DNA from: Cruorifilaria tuberocauda | Taxonomy: Eukaryota; Nematoda; Chromadorea; Rhabditida; Onchocercidae | DNA length: 13,497 nucleotides | NCBI GenBank assembly: GCA_013365365.1 | Contig: JABVXU010000966.1 | Span: 1-13,497, forward strand | Direction of reading: 5' to 3' | In this document: positions 1 through 8,991 of the stretch, in pieces | How the letters are laid out: every line of letters begins with the position of its first letter | Numbering within the stretch: the first letter of the stretch is position 1 | The notes under the pieces: model-generated | Databases searched by the model: none | What the model was told of the DNA's origin: nothing | Seen by the model: the letters and a program-made list of their open reading frames with translations, nothing else | Translations under genes and position numbers: made by a program

Positions 1-1570
1 TAACATAATAATGATAATAATGATAATAATGATAGCTTCGTATCATTTGCTTAAATTTGGCACAGAATTTCAACTTTTTTTCGGAAGATTTTAATTTTAT
101 ATAAAATATTTCAAATGTTCATCTGTTTATATTCGTTTTTTAAAAAAATGATAAGAACAATTACTGATAAGCTGATAATCAATCTTTGCACTCATTAATT
201 ATGCAAATTTGTATATTTATGTGTTTCAATTTACTTATTCCTCTATTACGATTTGAAATGGTTGCAAAACAAATTTCTCATAAATTAATTTCCAAATTTC
301 ATTCTTTTCAATCAGAAATGCATTACCCAATCAATTAGCATTAATTGATTAATTTAATTCGTCATAACGTAAATAAAATAAAACTAGCGATAAGCTATTA
401 ATTACTTTATTAAATAACTTGATTAAATATTACTTTATTACCTTATTAAAAATTACTTTATTAAATAAGCTTACTGTTAAATAAGCATTAATTATTTTAG
501 AAACATATTTTCATAAGAAACTTACCTCCAATAATTATATTTAATGCTTATTTAGTAATTAAGTAATTAATTATTCACCAAATATTAATTTAATATTTAT
601 TAAATTTTTATCTCTCAATTAAAGTAAAGTTAAACGAATTCATAAATTAAATAAAGTTCACCTAATATGCGATATATCACTTACTTTTACCGGTTCTTTC
701 TATTAAAACTTAAAATTTGATTCGATATAAATTGCTATTTTTGAAAAGTTATCAATGCTTGCAAAGTTTTTCTTAATTTCCAACTTTTTTTTACCTTCAA
801 TTTTTCATTCTTCTTTTACTTGTTGTATTACTTGTTTTCATCACTTTTTACTTTTTGTTTTAGAATTATAAACGTATTAATCAATCGAAGGGAAAATGGC
901 GAATAGGCGAAAGACAAAGAAAAATAGAAAAGATTTAAATGAAAAATAGAAGAATCGAAAACCGGAAAATACTTCATAACGCAGAAAGAAACGAAAGTTA
1001 TGGAAGTATTCGATGAAAATTTATATTCCATAAATTATTTTTTCTGAATCATGATTCTCGGAATTATGATTGTTGTTTACTTCTTCATTTATAAATTTAA
1101 TATGGACTCTTTTCTTTTGATACATTTAGTCTTACGTTCGAATAATCTTACGTCGAAATTACACCAAACGTACGTCAAATATAAGCTTACATTTTGCTTT
1201 GTGACTTTAATTTTTTCGATCATCAAGGTGGTCTCCAGGTTTACATTTCAATATTCAGCTCTCATTCAGGTCAAAATGATCGAAGTGAGATTTCCTTTAT
1301 GATTTAAACTAGAACAAATTCTCCCGAGTTTTCTCAGTCACGAGAAATCCTGGTGATTGATAATCAATTTTATCAGTGATAAATCTCTAACGATTGTCCT
1401 ATAATATGTTTATCAAAAAAAAAAAAAACTATCAGCAAATCATTCAGCAATGCGAAATCAGAATTTTCTCTAAACAAAAAATTCATAATTCATAATAACT
1501 TTAGAAAAAATCAAACATTATTTGATTACATAATCGAAAAAATGAATATGGAAATATCATGAAAATTATG
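1..1570. other. Gene-free AT-rich DNA
   Basis: Starts inside a TAATGATAA patch (1-35). ATTACTTTATTAAATAA words recur between 400 and 620. The somewhat less AT-rich stretch 1050-1350 includes an 83-codon plus-strand frame (1051-1302), Phe/Leu/Ile-rich with no recognisable motif and no splice partner. A 67-codon minus-strand frame (828-1031) is equally unsupported. I see no gene here. Confidence 0.6.
1320..1385. repeat. Cluster of three short inverted repeats
   Basis: TTTCTC (1330-1335) faces GAGAAA (1342-1347) across AGTCAC. ATTGAT (1356-1361) faces ATCAAT (1363-1368) across one A. TTTATC (1369-1374) faces GATAAA (1378-1383) across AGT. All three are perfect and lie back to back. With so little sequence complexity chance is possible; they may be protein-binding or hairpin sites. 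Confidence 0.45.
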
Positions 1571-1574
1571 AAAA

Positions 1575-1835
1575 TAATCATGATGATAATTGATAATGAT
1601 AATGATGATGATGATGATGATGATGATAATGATGATAATGATGATAATGATAATGATGATAATGATGATAATGATGATGATAATTGAAAACGATGATAAT
1701 GATGATGATGATGGTGATAATGATAATGATGATGATGATGATAATGATGATAATGATGATGGTGATGATAATGATGATAATGATAATGATGATAATGATA
1801 ATGATGATAATGATAATGATGATAACATCATTGTA
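1575..1835. repeat. GAT/AAT trinucleotide array (microsatellite)
   Basis: Almost pure GATAAT, GATGAT and AATGAT triplets on the plus strand with rare interruptions (for example ATTGAAAACG at 1682-1691 and single GGT steps). All frames on both strands stay open for long distances, producing runs of Met/Ile, Asp/Asn, Ser and His that mimic low-complexity proteins. No flanking coding sequence or splice context joins them, so I treat the open frames as repeat artefacts. Confidence 0.93.
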
Positions 1836-2100
1836 AAAAGTTTTATTAAACAAATCATATAGGAATCTTTAGTTTAGCTATTTGTAAATGATATTTGTAT
1901 AAGAAATCAAAATATTGAAAAAAAAATCTATAAAAATTTAAATAATAATAGAAAATGGAGAATGAAAACCGAGAAAAGAAAAAGTTTTTTTGAATAGAAT
2001 TGAATGTAAATAAAAAGAAAGCTAAAATCGAAAATTTTCCAAAAATCATAAAATTCATTTGCATATTTTCGTTTTCTTTTCTTCTTTTAATCATTCTTCC

Positions 2101-2132
2101 ACTGATAAATGTTATCAGTTATCAGTTGATAA
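2101..2132. repeat. Paired TTATCAGT hairpins
   Basis: ACTGATAA (2101-2108) faces TTATCAGT (2112-2119) across ATG, followed directly by TTATCA (2119-2124) facing TGATAA (2127-2132) across GT. Both are perfect. The same TATCAGT word recurs at 1371-1377, in the 5637-6130 repeats, and near 7651. Confidence 0.55.
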
Positions 2133-2369
2133 ATAGTACGAAATGATTTTGATTGAACGAAAAATGAAAAATAATTTTTGACTTTATCAAATTTTCCTTT
2201 TCTTTTTCTATCATTTCAAATTTCAATTATTATCATTTCGGCTTCTTTTACTTTCATTTTTTTTGCTTTTAATTTTTTTTTGACAAGCGAGTGAGAAAAA
2301 AAATCAAAAGTTTATTTTTCGATAAACTTAAAAGTCTTCATTTCCATAAGTTATACTCTTTCTGAAGCA

Positions 2370-2840
2370 ATATGATATGATACGATATGTTTGATAATAT
2401 ATACTCGTTATATTACTTATTATTATCAGTAGTGATATCATTATTATAGATATCATTACTAGTAATACTGTGGTATATTACTCAGTATTCCTTCTATTAT
2501 TATTATAATCATCATTCACTGTTGTTAATAATGATGATTAGTATTATAGTACTTATTATCATTAATGATAATGTTATTATTTTAATTCCTATTACCATTA
2601 CTGATAATACTGATATAATTTATTTCGTTATTACTTACTGTATTATTTCGTTATTACTTACTGTACTGTATTATCATTATACAATTTAATGCTGACGATG
2701 ATATTATTGTTATTATACTTATTTAATTATCATTATGGTGCCATCAATAGTGTTACTATTGTTATTATCATACTTTATTATATAATCGTTATATTATCAT
2801 CATTATCATATCATTATCATTATTATCATTATTATTAGAG
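2370..2840. repeat. TTATCA / TATTATCAT-rich low-complexity DNA with nested palindromes
   Basis: Mostly ATTATTATCATTA-like words, the opposite-strand sense of the 1575-1835 array. Embedded are an inverted pair GTAGTGATATC (2429-2439) and GATATCATTAC (2449-2459) with one mismatch, a perfect 12-base palindrome ATTACTAGTAAT (2455-2466), a perfect inverted pair AGTAATA (2461-2467) and TATTACT (2476-2482), and a perfect 18-base palindrome ATTATCATTAATGATAAT (2555-2572). A short direct duplication of TATTTCGTTATTACTTACTG lies at about 2621-2664. No gene seen. Confidence 0.8.
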
Positions 2841-3342
2841 AAAACAAGGATAAAATTCGTTTTTTTCATTGAATTTTATTATAAAACTGTAATTAATACA
2901 TTAAATATTACAGTAAACACTAGTAACGATAATAATGAATATAAAATTATCATGATTTTATTAATGATTTGATAATACTTTGTTTAATCAATAATCATAT
3001 ACTTGAATTTTTTAATAATATACAGAATAATTGTATATCTAATAATTTTCAGGAACTTATTTTTTTCATTCTTTTGACTTATATCAAAAAAACTAAACGA
3101 TTTTGTAATTTAAAATACTTGCCCTTTTTGATGTAAAATACTGAAAACCTGAAATTGATTGATTTACAAAACGTTTCTTTTACCAATCATTTACTCCAAA
3201 CATTTTACTTTGTGAATTTTTTTTTTCTCTTACTTTTGGAATCTCATCGTTTTTTGTATGAACCTAAGAATCAATACAGCAAATAATTGAGTTTGTTAAT
3301 TTTATTTTAACAAATTTTTAACAACAAATATCAATATTTTTC

Positions 3343-3715
3343 ATAAATATAATAAAGTAAAATACAATTATATCTTCCATATCCTCTCATTCCATCTTTT
3401 TACTTAGTAAACAAACAAGTAATAGCACATAATATTAATTTATTTTCCCTAACTTATAATGTAAGTACGAATTTTTCTCTAGTAAAAGTAAAATATAATT
3501 ATTCCTCAAAAATCTTTCAGTTTCTCTATATTTCTCTAATCTTTCAGTTTCCCTATATATTTCAGTTTCTCTATATTACTCACATTTGAGTAATTTGGTA
3601 ATATAGAAAAGTATGCAATAATACATAATATTAACTTACTTTACCTAATTTTAAATTCAAAAACCAATTTTTTTATTAATATAATAAAGATAAAATATAA
3701 TTATTCCTCAAAAAT
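3343..3715. repeat. Diverged direct repeats with a short TTTCAGTTTCTCTATAT triplet
   Basis: AAAATATAATTATTCCTCAA followed by AAATC occurs at about 3490-3514 and 3692-3715 (spacing 202), and a weaker relative lies near 3352-3375. ACATAATATTAA also recurs upstream of both clear copies (about 3427 and 3622). Between them, TTTCAGTTTCTCTATAT recurs three times, slightly altered (3516-3577). No coding frame. The repeated TTTCAG words look like splice acceptors but are not next to any exon I can recognise. Confidence 0.6.
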
Positions 3716-3824
3716 CATTCATAAATTTTCACAATATAAAAATATAGTTTCTTCATTATGTTGCTAATGAATTTTATTTTCATTTCTTTTTTTCCAGTTT
3801 TTAATTTCATAATTCCCAATATTA

Positions 3825-4210
3825 AATAAAATAATTCATAATAATTCATAATTCATAACGATTTCATAATATAATTCATAATAATATATTCATAATGTAA
3901 ATCATAATAATTCATAAGAATTCATAGTTCATTGTTCATTATAATTCATAATTCATAATAATTTCATAACATTATTTATAATAATTCATAACATAATTTA
4001 TAATAATTCATAATAATATATTCATAATGCAATTCATAATAATTCATAAGAATTCATAATTCGTTGTTCATTATAATTCATAGTTCATAATAATTTTATA
4101 ACATAATTCATAATATTTTATGTTAACTTCATAACATAATTCATAATAATTTCATAACATAATTCATAATAATTCATGATTCATCATAATTTCATAATAA
4201 TTCATGATTC
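3825..4210. repeat. ATAATTCAT degenerate tandem array
   Basis: Roughly 385 bases built from CATAATAATT, CATAATTCAT and TTTCATAACATAATTCATAA words, with longer-order units such as TAATATATTCATAATG repeated at about 3882 and 4013. Neither strand gives a sustained open frame apart from trivial low-complexity runs. It is noncoding satellite-like filler. Confidence 0.88.
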
Positions 4211-4214
4211 ATAA

Positions 4215-5636
4215 TTATTTCGAATTTCCTCCCAACCGTTTCATATATATTATTAAGTAACTCATTAATGTTAATTAATTTTTTTTTCTATCATTGTTTT
4301 TTTGCTGCAATATCTAAATTCAATTCATTTCACAGAAAAATTTTTTCGCATAATTTATTAGTTCAATAATATTACATAACTCTTCTGTGAATAACGTTTT
4401 TTTTTCCATGACGTATATTTACGTTTACGTAATTAACGTTTACTTTCAATACACGTATGTGAAGGCGAATTCTGCATGATTATACGTAGTGATAAAAAAA
4501 ATAAACTTGACAGCCTGAATTTCGTAAATATCCGTGAATGAAGTAATGATCAAAAATTACATCACCTAATTCTTGATTTTTTCCTCCTTGGTAATTTGAT
4601 TAATCATTATCTTAATTTATTTGCATTTCTCTTAATCGTGATAACGTTATTTCTATCTTTAGGAATTAATTTTATTAATATTTCGAATGAAAATGACGGA
4701 AGTAATTGATCAATATATCAGAAACATATATATATAATACAATTTAATACTTAATATTTAATATAATCGATTTCTTTTGTACTTTCTCTTTGTTGCATTC
4801 TCTGATTAATTTACTGTATGGATTGTTGATTTAATGAAATAATTAATTTAAACATAAGTAAAATAAGTTTTTTATTTTTCCTTCCAATTTTAAATAGTTA
4901 TATACAAGTAATTAATTAAATAATTTTACTGTGTAAAAATTTGCATTTAAAAAATAAAATTTTCTTTCTATTTGTTACAAAAAATTGAATTTTCTGGTCA
5001 ATTTAAGTTTCGTTTGATAATTTTGAAAAATTGCAATTAAAATTACAAAAACAATCCTCGAATCATTAGTTTAATAATTATCGTAATTAATTCTATCATT
5101 TTATTGAAATTACAAAATTCAGATTTTATTGGAATAATGATAAATTTCATTCCGAATAAAAATTTTAGCATTTATAGTAGAAAAAGATTTTATTCATTTA
5201 TTGTAAAATAAACAGAAAATATTTATTTTACTTGAAATCGATTTAATTCTTAAAAAATTTTTTATTAAAATTTACCTTTCATTATTCTTTAAATCAAATT
5301 TATAATTTTGCTTCTATTCGATTTTTTTCTTTCTGAAAAAATAGCTCTCAAATGTTAGCTTACAATCTTTTTTATTCTAAATAATTTCAAATTTATGTAT
5401 TTTATTTCATTTCAAATAATAATTTTATTTATGGTTTGAATTGAAATTAAAAACTTTAATATAATATCTAATTCGTTATTATTGTAAATTTTATAGCTAT
5501 TCGAAAACTTCTTCAAGTAAAAAAATAAGAAAAAATAATAATATTATCGTGAAAAATTTCCATTCGAATAGTTTTTGATATTTCAGTGATAAAGTTTACT
5601 GCAAAAAGTTTATTCATTGTTGAAGGATTGAAGGAT
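4215..5636. other. Gene-free AT-rich DNA
   Basis: The 5' part (4400-4490) is rich in TACGT, TTACGT and CACGT words, resembling the ACGT-rich repeats near the gene. From about 4700 to 5600 the sequence is plain AT-rich with no tandem order, no sustained open frame and no RNA-gene signature that I recognise. Confidence 0.6.
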
Positions 5637-6130
5637 TTATCAGTGAATTATCAATTATCAGTAGATTATCTGACTGGATTATCTGATAATACTATATTAT
5701 AATTTATAGTATCAGTATCATTGATTGAGTTAGAATGAAATTTATTATCGTGATCTGAATAAATATGAATTATATAATTTAAATATAAATTTATGACTTA
5801 TCAGTGAATTATCAGTTATCAGTTAATTATCAATTATCAGTAGATTATCTGATTAAACTATCAATTATCAGTGGATTATCTGATAATACTATATTATAAT
5901 TTATAGTATCAGTATCATTGATTTAGTTGAAATGAAATTTATTATCGTGATCTGAATAAATATGAATTATATAATTTAAATATAAATTTATGATTTATCA
6001 GTGAATTATCAATTATCAGTGAATTTGATAATATTCTATCATAATTTATGGTATCAATATTATCGATTTAGTTGGAATGAAATTTATCATTGTGATCTAA
6101 ATAAATAAGATTAAATATAAATTTATCATA
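5637..6130. repeat. Three tandem copies of a TATCAGTGAATTATC-headed unit
   Basis: Copies start with TTATCAGTGAATTATC at about 5637, 5798 and 5995, giving lengths near 161, 197 and 136 bases. Each unit has a head of TATCAGT and ATTATC words, then a small hairpin (in copy 1 ATACTATA 5689-5696 facing TATAGTAT 5705-5712), then GTATCATTGATT, GAATGAAATTTATTATCGTG, ATCTGAATAAATATGAAT and AATATAAATTTATGA. Copy 2 has extra head words, and copy 3 lacks part of the hairpin and tail. The downstream tail to about 6180 carries more GATAACTG words. Noncoding by inspection. Confidence 0.88.
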
Positions 6131-6350
6131 TCAATAGATTAGTAGTGATAACTGTGATAAGAATTTGATATGATAACTGATTTAATTGTGAGGAGAACTT
6201 TGTTCGCAAGGTCATATATCATTCAGGTCGATAATGAAACAAACTTTTGTGGAGACCTCTTAGTGATAACTTGTACTCTATATGTATGCACCTCTCTTTC
6301 GAGGGTTATATATGCAAAGAATTGTTGAAAGATAACGTCAATGGTGAGTC

Positions 6351-6720
6351 ATGCAGAATGTAAAGAAAAAAGTCAATGATAATGATAATGGTAAAGCAAG
6401 TAAGCAGACAAGAAATAAAGTAAATAGTAAATCGTACAGATGTACAAGAGATAAAATCAATGATAAGATAAAGCGTTTAGAGATAGAAAGAGATGAAATC
6501 AATGTTAATTACAGAGATATAGAAAAAAAATAAAGTTAATTAGAGATAAAAAGGATAAAATTAATGATAATCATAAAGACATAGAGAAAATAAAGTTAAC
6601 GATGATGATAATAGATAAGTTATAGAGAGACAGAGAAAAGATAAAATTAATAGTAATTATGTAAACGAACAAAGAGATAAAGTCAAATGATAAGGCATGT
6701 AGAGTTGTAAGAGATACAGT
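6351..6720 (+). repeat. Purine-rich degenerate repeat (AGAGATAAAATTAATGATAA type) with a doubtful 60-codon frame
   Basis: Words such as AGAGATAAAATCAATGATAA, GATAAAATTAATGATAATCA and AGAGAAAATAAAGTTAA recur at irregular spacings of about 45-75 bases. The plus-strand frame 6351-6533 starts ATG and ends at TAA, coding for a Lys/Asn/Asp-rich peptide that includes TRDKINDKIKRLEIERDEIN. I see no known domain, no matching splice partner, and the repeat continues past the stop in other frames. I judge it non-coding repeat rather than a gene. Confidence 0.5.
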
Positions 6721-6772
6721 GAACGATTGAAGAATTATAAAGCATGAAATTGCTTTTAAAACGAGGAGAAGA

Positions 6773-6861
6773 GTTAGCTAAAGTTAGGTAAAGGGAAGTT
6801 ATTAGATTTTGTAAATTGTACTGGTTAAAAGTTCAATTATACTTTACCTCTCTTAGCTAAC
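6773..6861. repeat. Imperfect inverted repeat (hairpin) with a 48-base loop
   Basis: The left arm is GTTAGCTA (6773-6780), AAGTT, AGGTAAAG (6786-6793). The right arm is CTTTACCT (6842-6849), CTCT, TAGCTAAC (6854-6861). The two 8-base blocks on each side pair perfectly, with a 5-against-4 internal loop between them. A further TTAGCTAAC at 6862-6870 could replace the outer stem. The surrounding DNA has no gene. It may be a hairpin RNA, the end structure of a small decayed element, or a chance product of repeated GTTAGCTA words. Confidence 0.6.
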
Positions 6862-7493
6862 TTAGCTAACTTAGGTATAAAATTAATTGGAAACTTTCTT
6901 AATTTCTCTTAATGAAAGTTAATTATGTTAATTGTGATAAAACAAAAGATAATTAATGAGTTATTAAATCGGAAATGAAAAATTGGAGAAAAATGTAAGA
7001 ATTTTAAAGTCATTTCCTGCTCCTCATTAATTAATTTGCTCTTTACTTTTCCGCTATTAAGTTTATTTATTTTTTGATTAGAATGTATCGATTAAATTTC
7101 AATTTGAAAGTTTTTTTTCTGAATCTATCAAAATTTTAAATTGTAAATTTAATTTTGCTAAATTTCCAAATCGTATTTTAAAATTGGAAAAAATTTTTGC
7201 TATCATGGATCATGGAATTTATGAAAAGTAACTGTTTTTTTTTTAAAACAATTTCAGTGTAAAATATACTCTTAAGATAATTATGTCTATTATGATAATA
7301 TAATAATAAGATGAGAGAAAATGATATGATATGATAAGAGAAAAGTATTGAAATATTTAAGAATAGAAAAAGAAAGAAAGAAATTAAAACAGAAAGATTT
7401 AATCAATAGAAAATAAAACATTAAAAAAAAGGAAAATCGTAAAAAAAGGTCACAATTACGGTAGTTCATCAAAATCACGATTTTAGACATTGC

Positions 7494-8068
7494 AAGTGAT
7501 GATTAAAATCTACGTGTAACATTTATACGTACGGCGGTTCACGTATGATGCTTTAATGGTTATTCTTAAATCACGCTGAAATACGATTGAAACAATCATT
7601 TCGTTAGTTTTACATATATTTTATAAAAGTATGTTAAACATAGAAGCACTTATCAGTGATTAAAATTCAGGGATCGATAATCTTTATATAACACGTAATA
7701 CGTAAGATATTTCACGTATCATGCTTTAATGATTATTCGTAGGTCACGCTGAAATACGATTGAAATAATCATTCCGTTAGTTTTACATATATTTTATAAA
7801 AGTATGTTAAACATAGAATTACTCAGTGATTAAAATCAGGGATCGATGATAATCTTTATATAACACGTAATACGTAGGATATGTCACGTATCATGTAACA
7901 CGTAAGATATTTCACGTATTATGCTTTAATATTTATTCGTAAATCACTCTGTAATACTGTTGAAACAATCCTTCTGATGATAGTTTTAAATGCATGTTTC
8001 TCTAAAAGCATGTTAAGCATAGAATCATTTCAATGATTAATATTCAGAGATAGATGATAATCTTTGTT
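7494..8068. repeat. Three direct tandem copies of a unit of about 173-200 bases
   Basis: Anchored on CTTTAAT at 7551, 7724 and 7924. Each copy holds, in order, a TCACGTAT(C/G)ATG-like block, CTTTAATG with TTATTCGTA, a CACGCTGAAATACGATTGAA block, AGTTTTACATATATTTTATA, AAAGTATGTTAAACATAGAA, CAGTGATTAAAA, and GGATCGAT with TAATCTTTATATAACACGTA. Copies 1 and 2 are very similar. Copy 3 is more diverged and carries an extra short internal duplication of the CACGTATCATG / AACACGTAAGATAT block (about 7880-7920). No open frame of note is shared by the copies, and no terminal inverted repeats or transposase were seen. Confidence 0.88.
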
Positions 8069-8069
8069 C

Positions 8070-8655
8070 TTTCAAGTGATCATTTGAAATCATAAAAAAA
8101 AAAATCAATTGAAAGCAATCGATATAAATAGATCTAATGATCAAAAATTATGCTCGACATGCTTTATGTGTGCTCTGTATGAAAAATGTCAAATGATAAA
8201 AACGGAAAAGATCTAAGGTAATTAGTCATTAGTGACATCTGAAAATCACATGTGACTTACTTTTGCGTGTGGTAAGTGAGAAACGTCTATCGATAATTTC
8301 ATTTAAATAGTTAATTATGAGATAGCTAGAATTGATTGAAACAAGTTATATGATGATGATATGTGTGAAATATCAGGTTCGATTCGATACATACCAATTA
8401 ATATGATCGATGATTATTTATAGATCAGTGTGTGAAATATCATCGTTTGATTTCTCATCTATTAGTTTAAGAAATATTTTCTTACAAATATTCTTTTAAT
8501 TTTATAAATATAAATAAACTTGACATATATAATCAATTGCTATATGCTAATTTTATTTATTTAATTTGCAAAAAAGTTTTTATCGATTATTTTCTAAAAA
8601 AAAAAAAAAACTCCCGAAAAAAAATGAAATTTTCTTATTTGTTTATTTAAATCAG
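8070..8655. other. Gene-free spacer between the two upstream repeat blocks
   Basis: Mixed sequence with a direct repeat of TGTGTGAAATATCA (at 8362-8375 and again at about 8429-8442) and a run of A at about 8597-8610. GGTTCGATTC (8376-8385) resembles a tRNA B box, but the stem around it does not pair and no A box or acceptor stem fits. No gene seen. Confidence 0.55.
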
Positions 8656-8975
8656 AATTGCGTGATATTACGTAAACGTTTCAGTAAATATATGTTGCTA
8701 CATTGTTAAATTTTTTATTCGTGTAACACGTAACACGTTACTTATGTTTTTTGACGTTAAAACTTAGATAAACAAATATTTTAATGATTTTCAGAGGTTT
8801 AAATTGTACAGTGAAAATATTACGTATCATAATTGCGATATGACGTAAACGTTTCAGTAAATAAATGTTGCTACGTTACTTATATTTTTTGTGTAACGCG
8901 TAACACGTTACTTATGTTTTTTGACGTTAAAACTTAAATAAATAAATGTTTTAATGATTTTCAGGGTTTAAATAA
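8656..8975 (+). repeat. Tandem duplication of about 170 bases just upstream of the start codon
   Basis: Two adjacent copies begin with AATTGCG at 8656 and 8831. Each continues through ACGTAAACGTTTCAGTAAAT, a GTTGCTAC block, a GTAACACGTTACTTATG block, TTTTTTGACGTTAAAACTTA and finally TTTTAATGATTTTCAG followed by GGTTTAAAT or AGGTTTAAAT. Spacing is 175 bases at the 5' end and 170 at the 3' end, so copies differ by small indels. The second copy runs into the leader of the SLC19-like gene. Each copy carries two TTTCAG acceptor-like sites (ending near 8684, 8794, 8857 and 8964). This is likely promoter and leader DNA that has been duplicated. Confidence 0.85.
8958..8964 (+). promoter_or_regulatory. 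TTTTCAG splice acceptor before the start codon, candidate trans-splice site
   Basis: TTTTCAG ends 27 bases before the ATG at 8992 and matches the nematode 3' splice-site consensus. It could accept a spliced leader in trans, giving a 27-base leader after the joined sequence, or close an intron in the 5' untranslated region. The sequence alone cannot separate these. An equivalent TTTTCAG sits at 8788-8794 in the upstream duplicate copy; the first ATG after it (8840-8842) is followed by ACG TAA, so that copy does not offer a usable start. Confidence 0.5.
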
Positions 8976-8991
8976 ATAGTACAGTACAAAT

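Noticed and set aside
1051..1302. 83-codon plus-strand frame
   Set aside because: Phe/Leu/Ile-rich product expected from AT-rich DNA, with no motif, partner exon or repeat support.
1526..1862. Long open frames on both strands in the GAT/AAT array (poly-Ile, poly-Ser/Leu, poly-Asp/Asn)
   Set aside because: Trinucleotide repeat lacking stop codons in several frames at once; no normal coding composition or splice context.
3825..4210. Possible CRISPR-like or telomere-like array
   Set aside because: Units are degenerate with no regular spacers and no telomeric hexamer; simple ATAATTCAT satellite in eukaryotic DNA.
6351..6533. Lys/Asn/Asp-rich 60-codon frame as a small gene
   Set aside because: It lies in a degenerate repeat that continues beyond the stop in other frames; kept only as a repeat with a doubtful frame.
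7290..7490. 66-codon minus-strand frame
   Set aside because: Phe/Leu-rich product from purine-rich plus-strand sequence; no recognisable domain.
8376..8386. tRNA-like B box GGTTCGATTC
   Set aside because: The surrounding T-stem does not pair and no A box, anticodon arm or acceptor stem can be placed.
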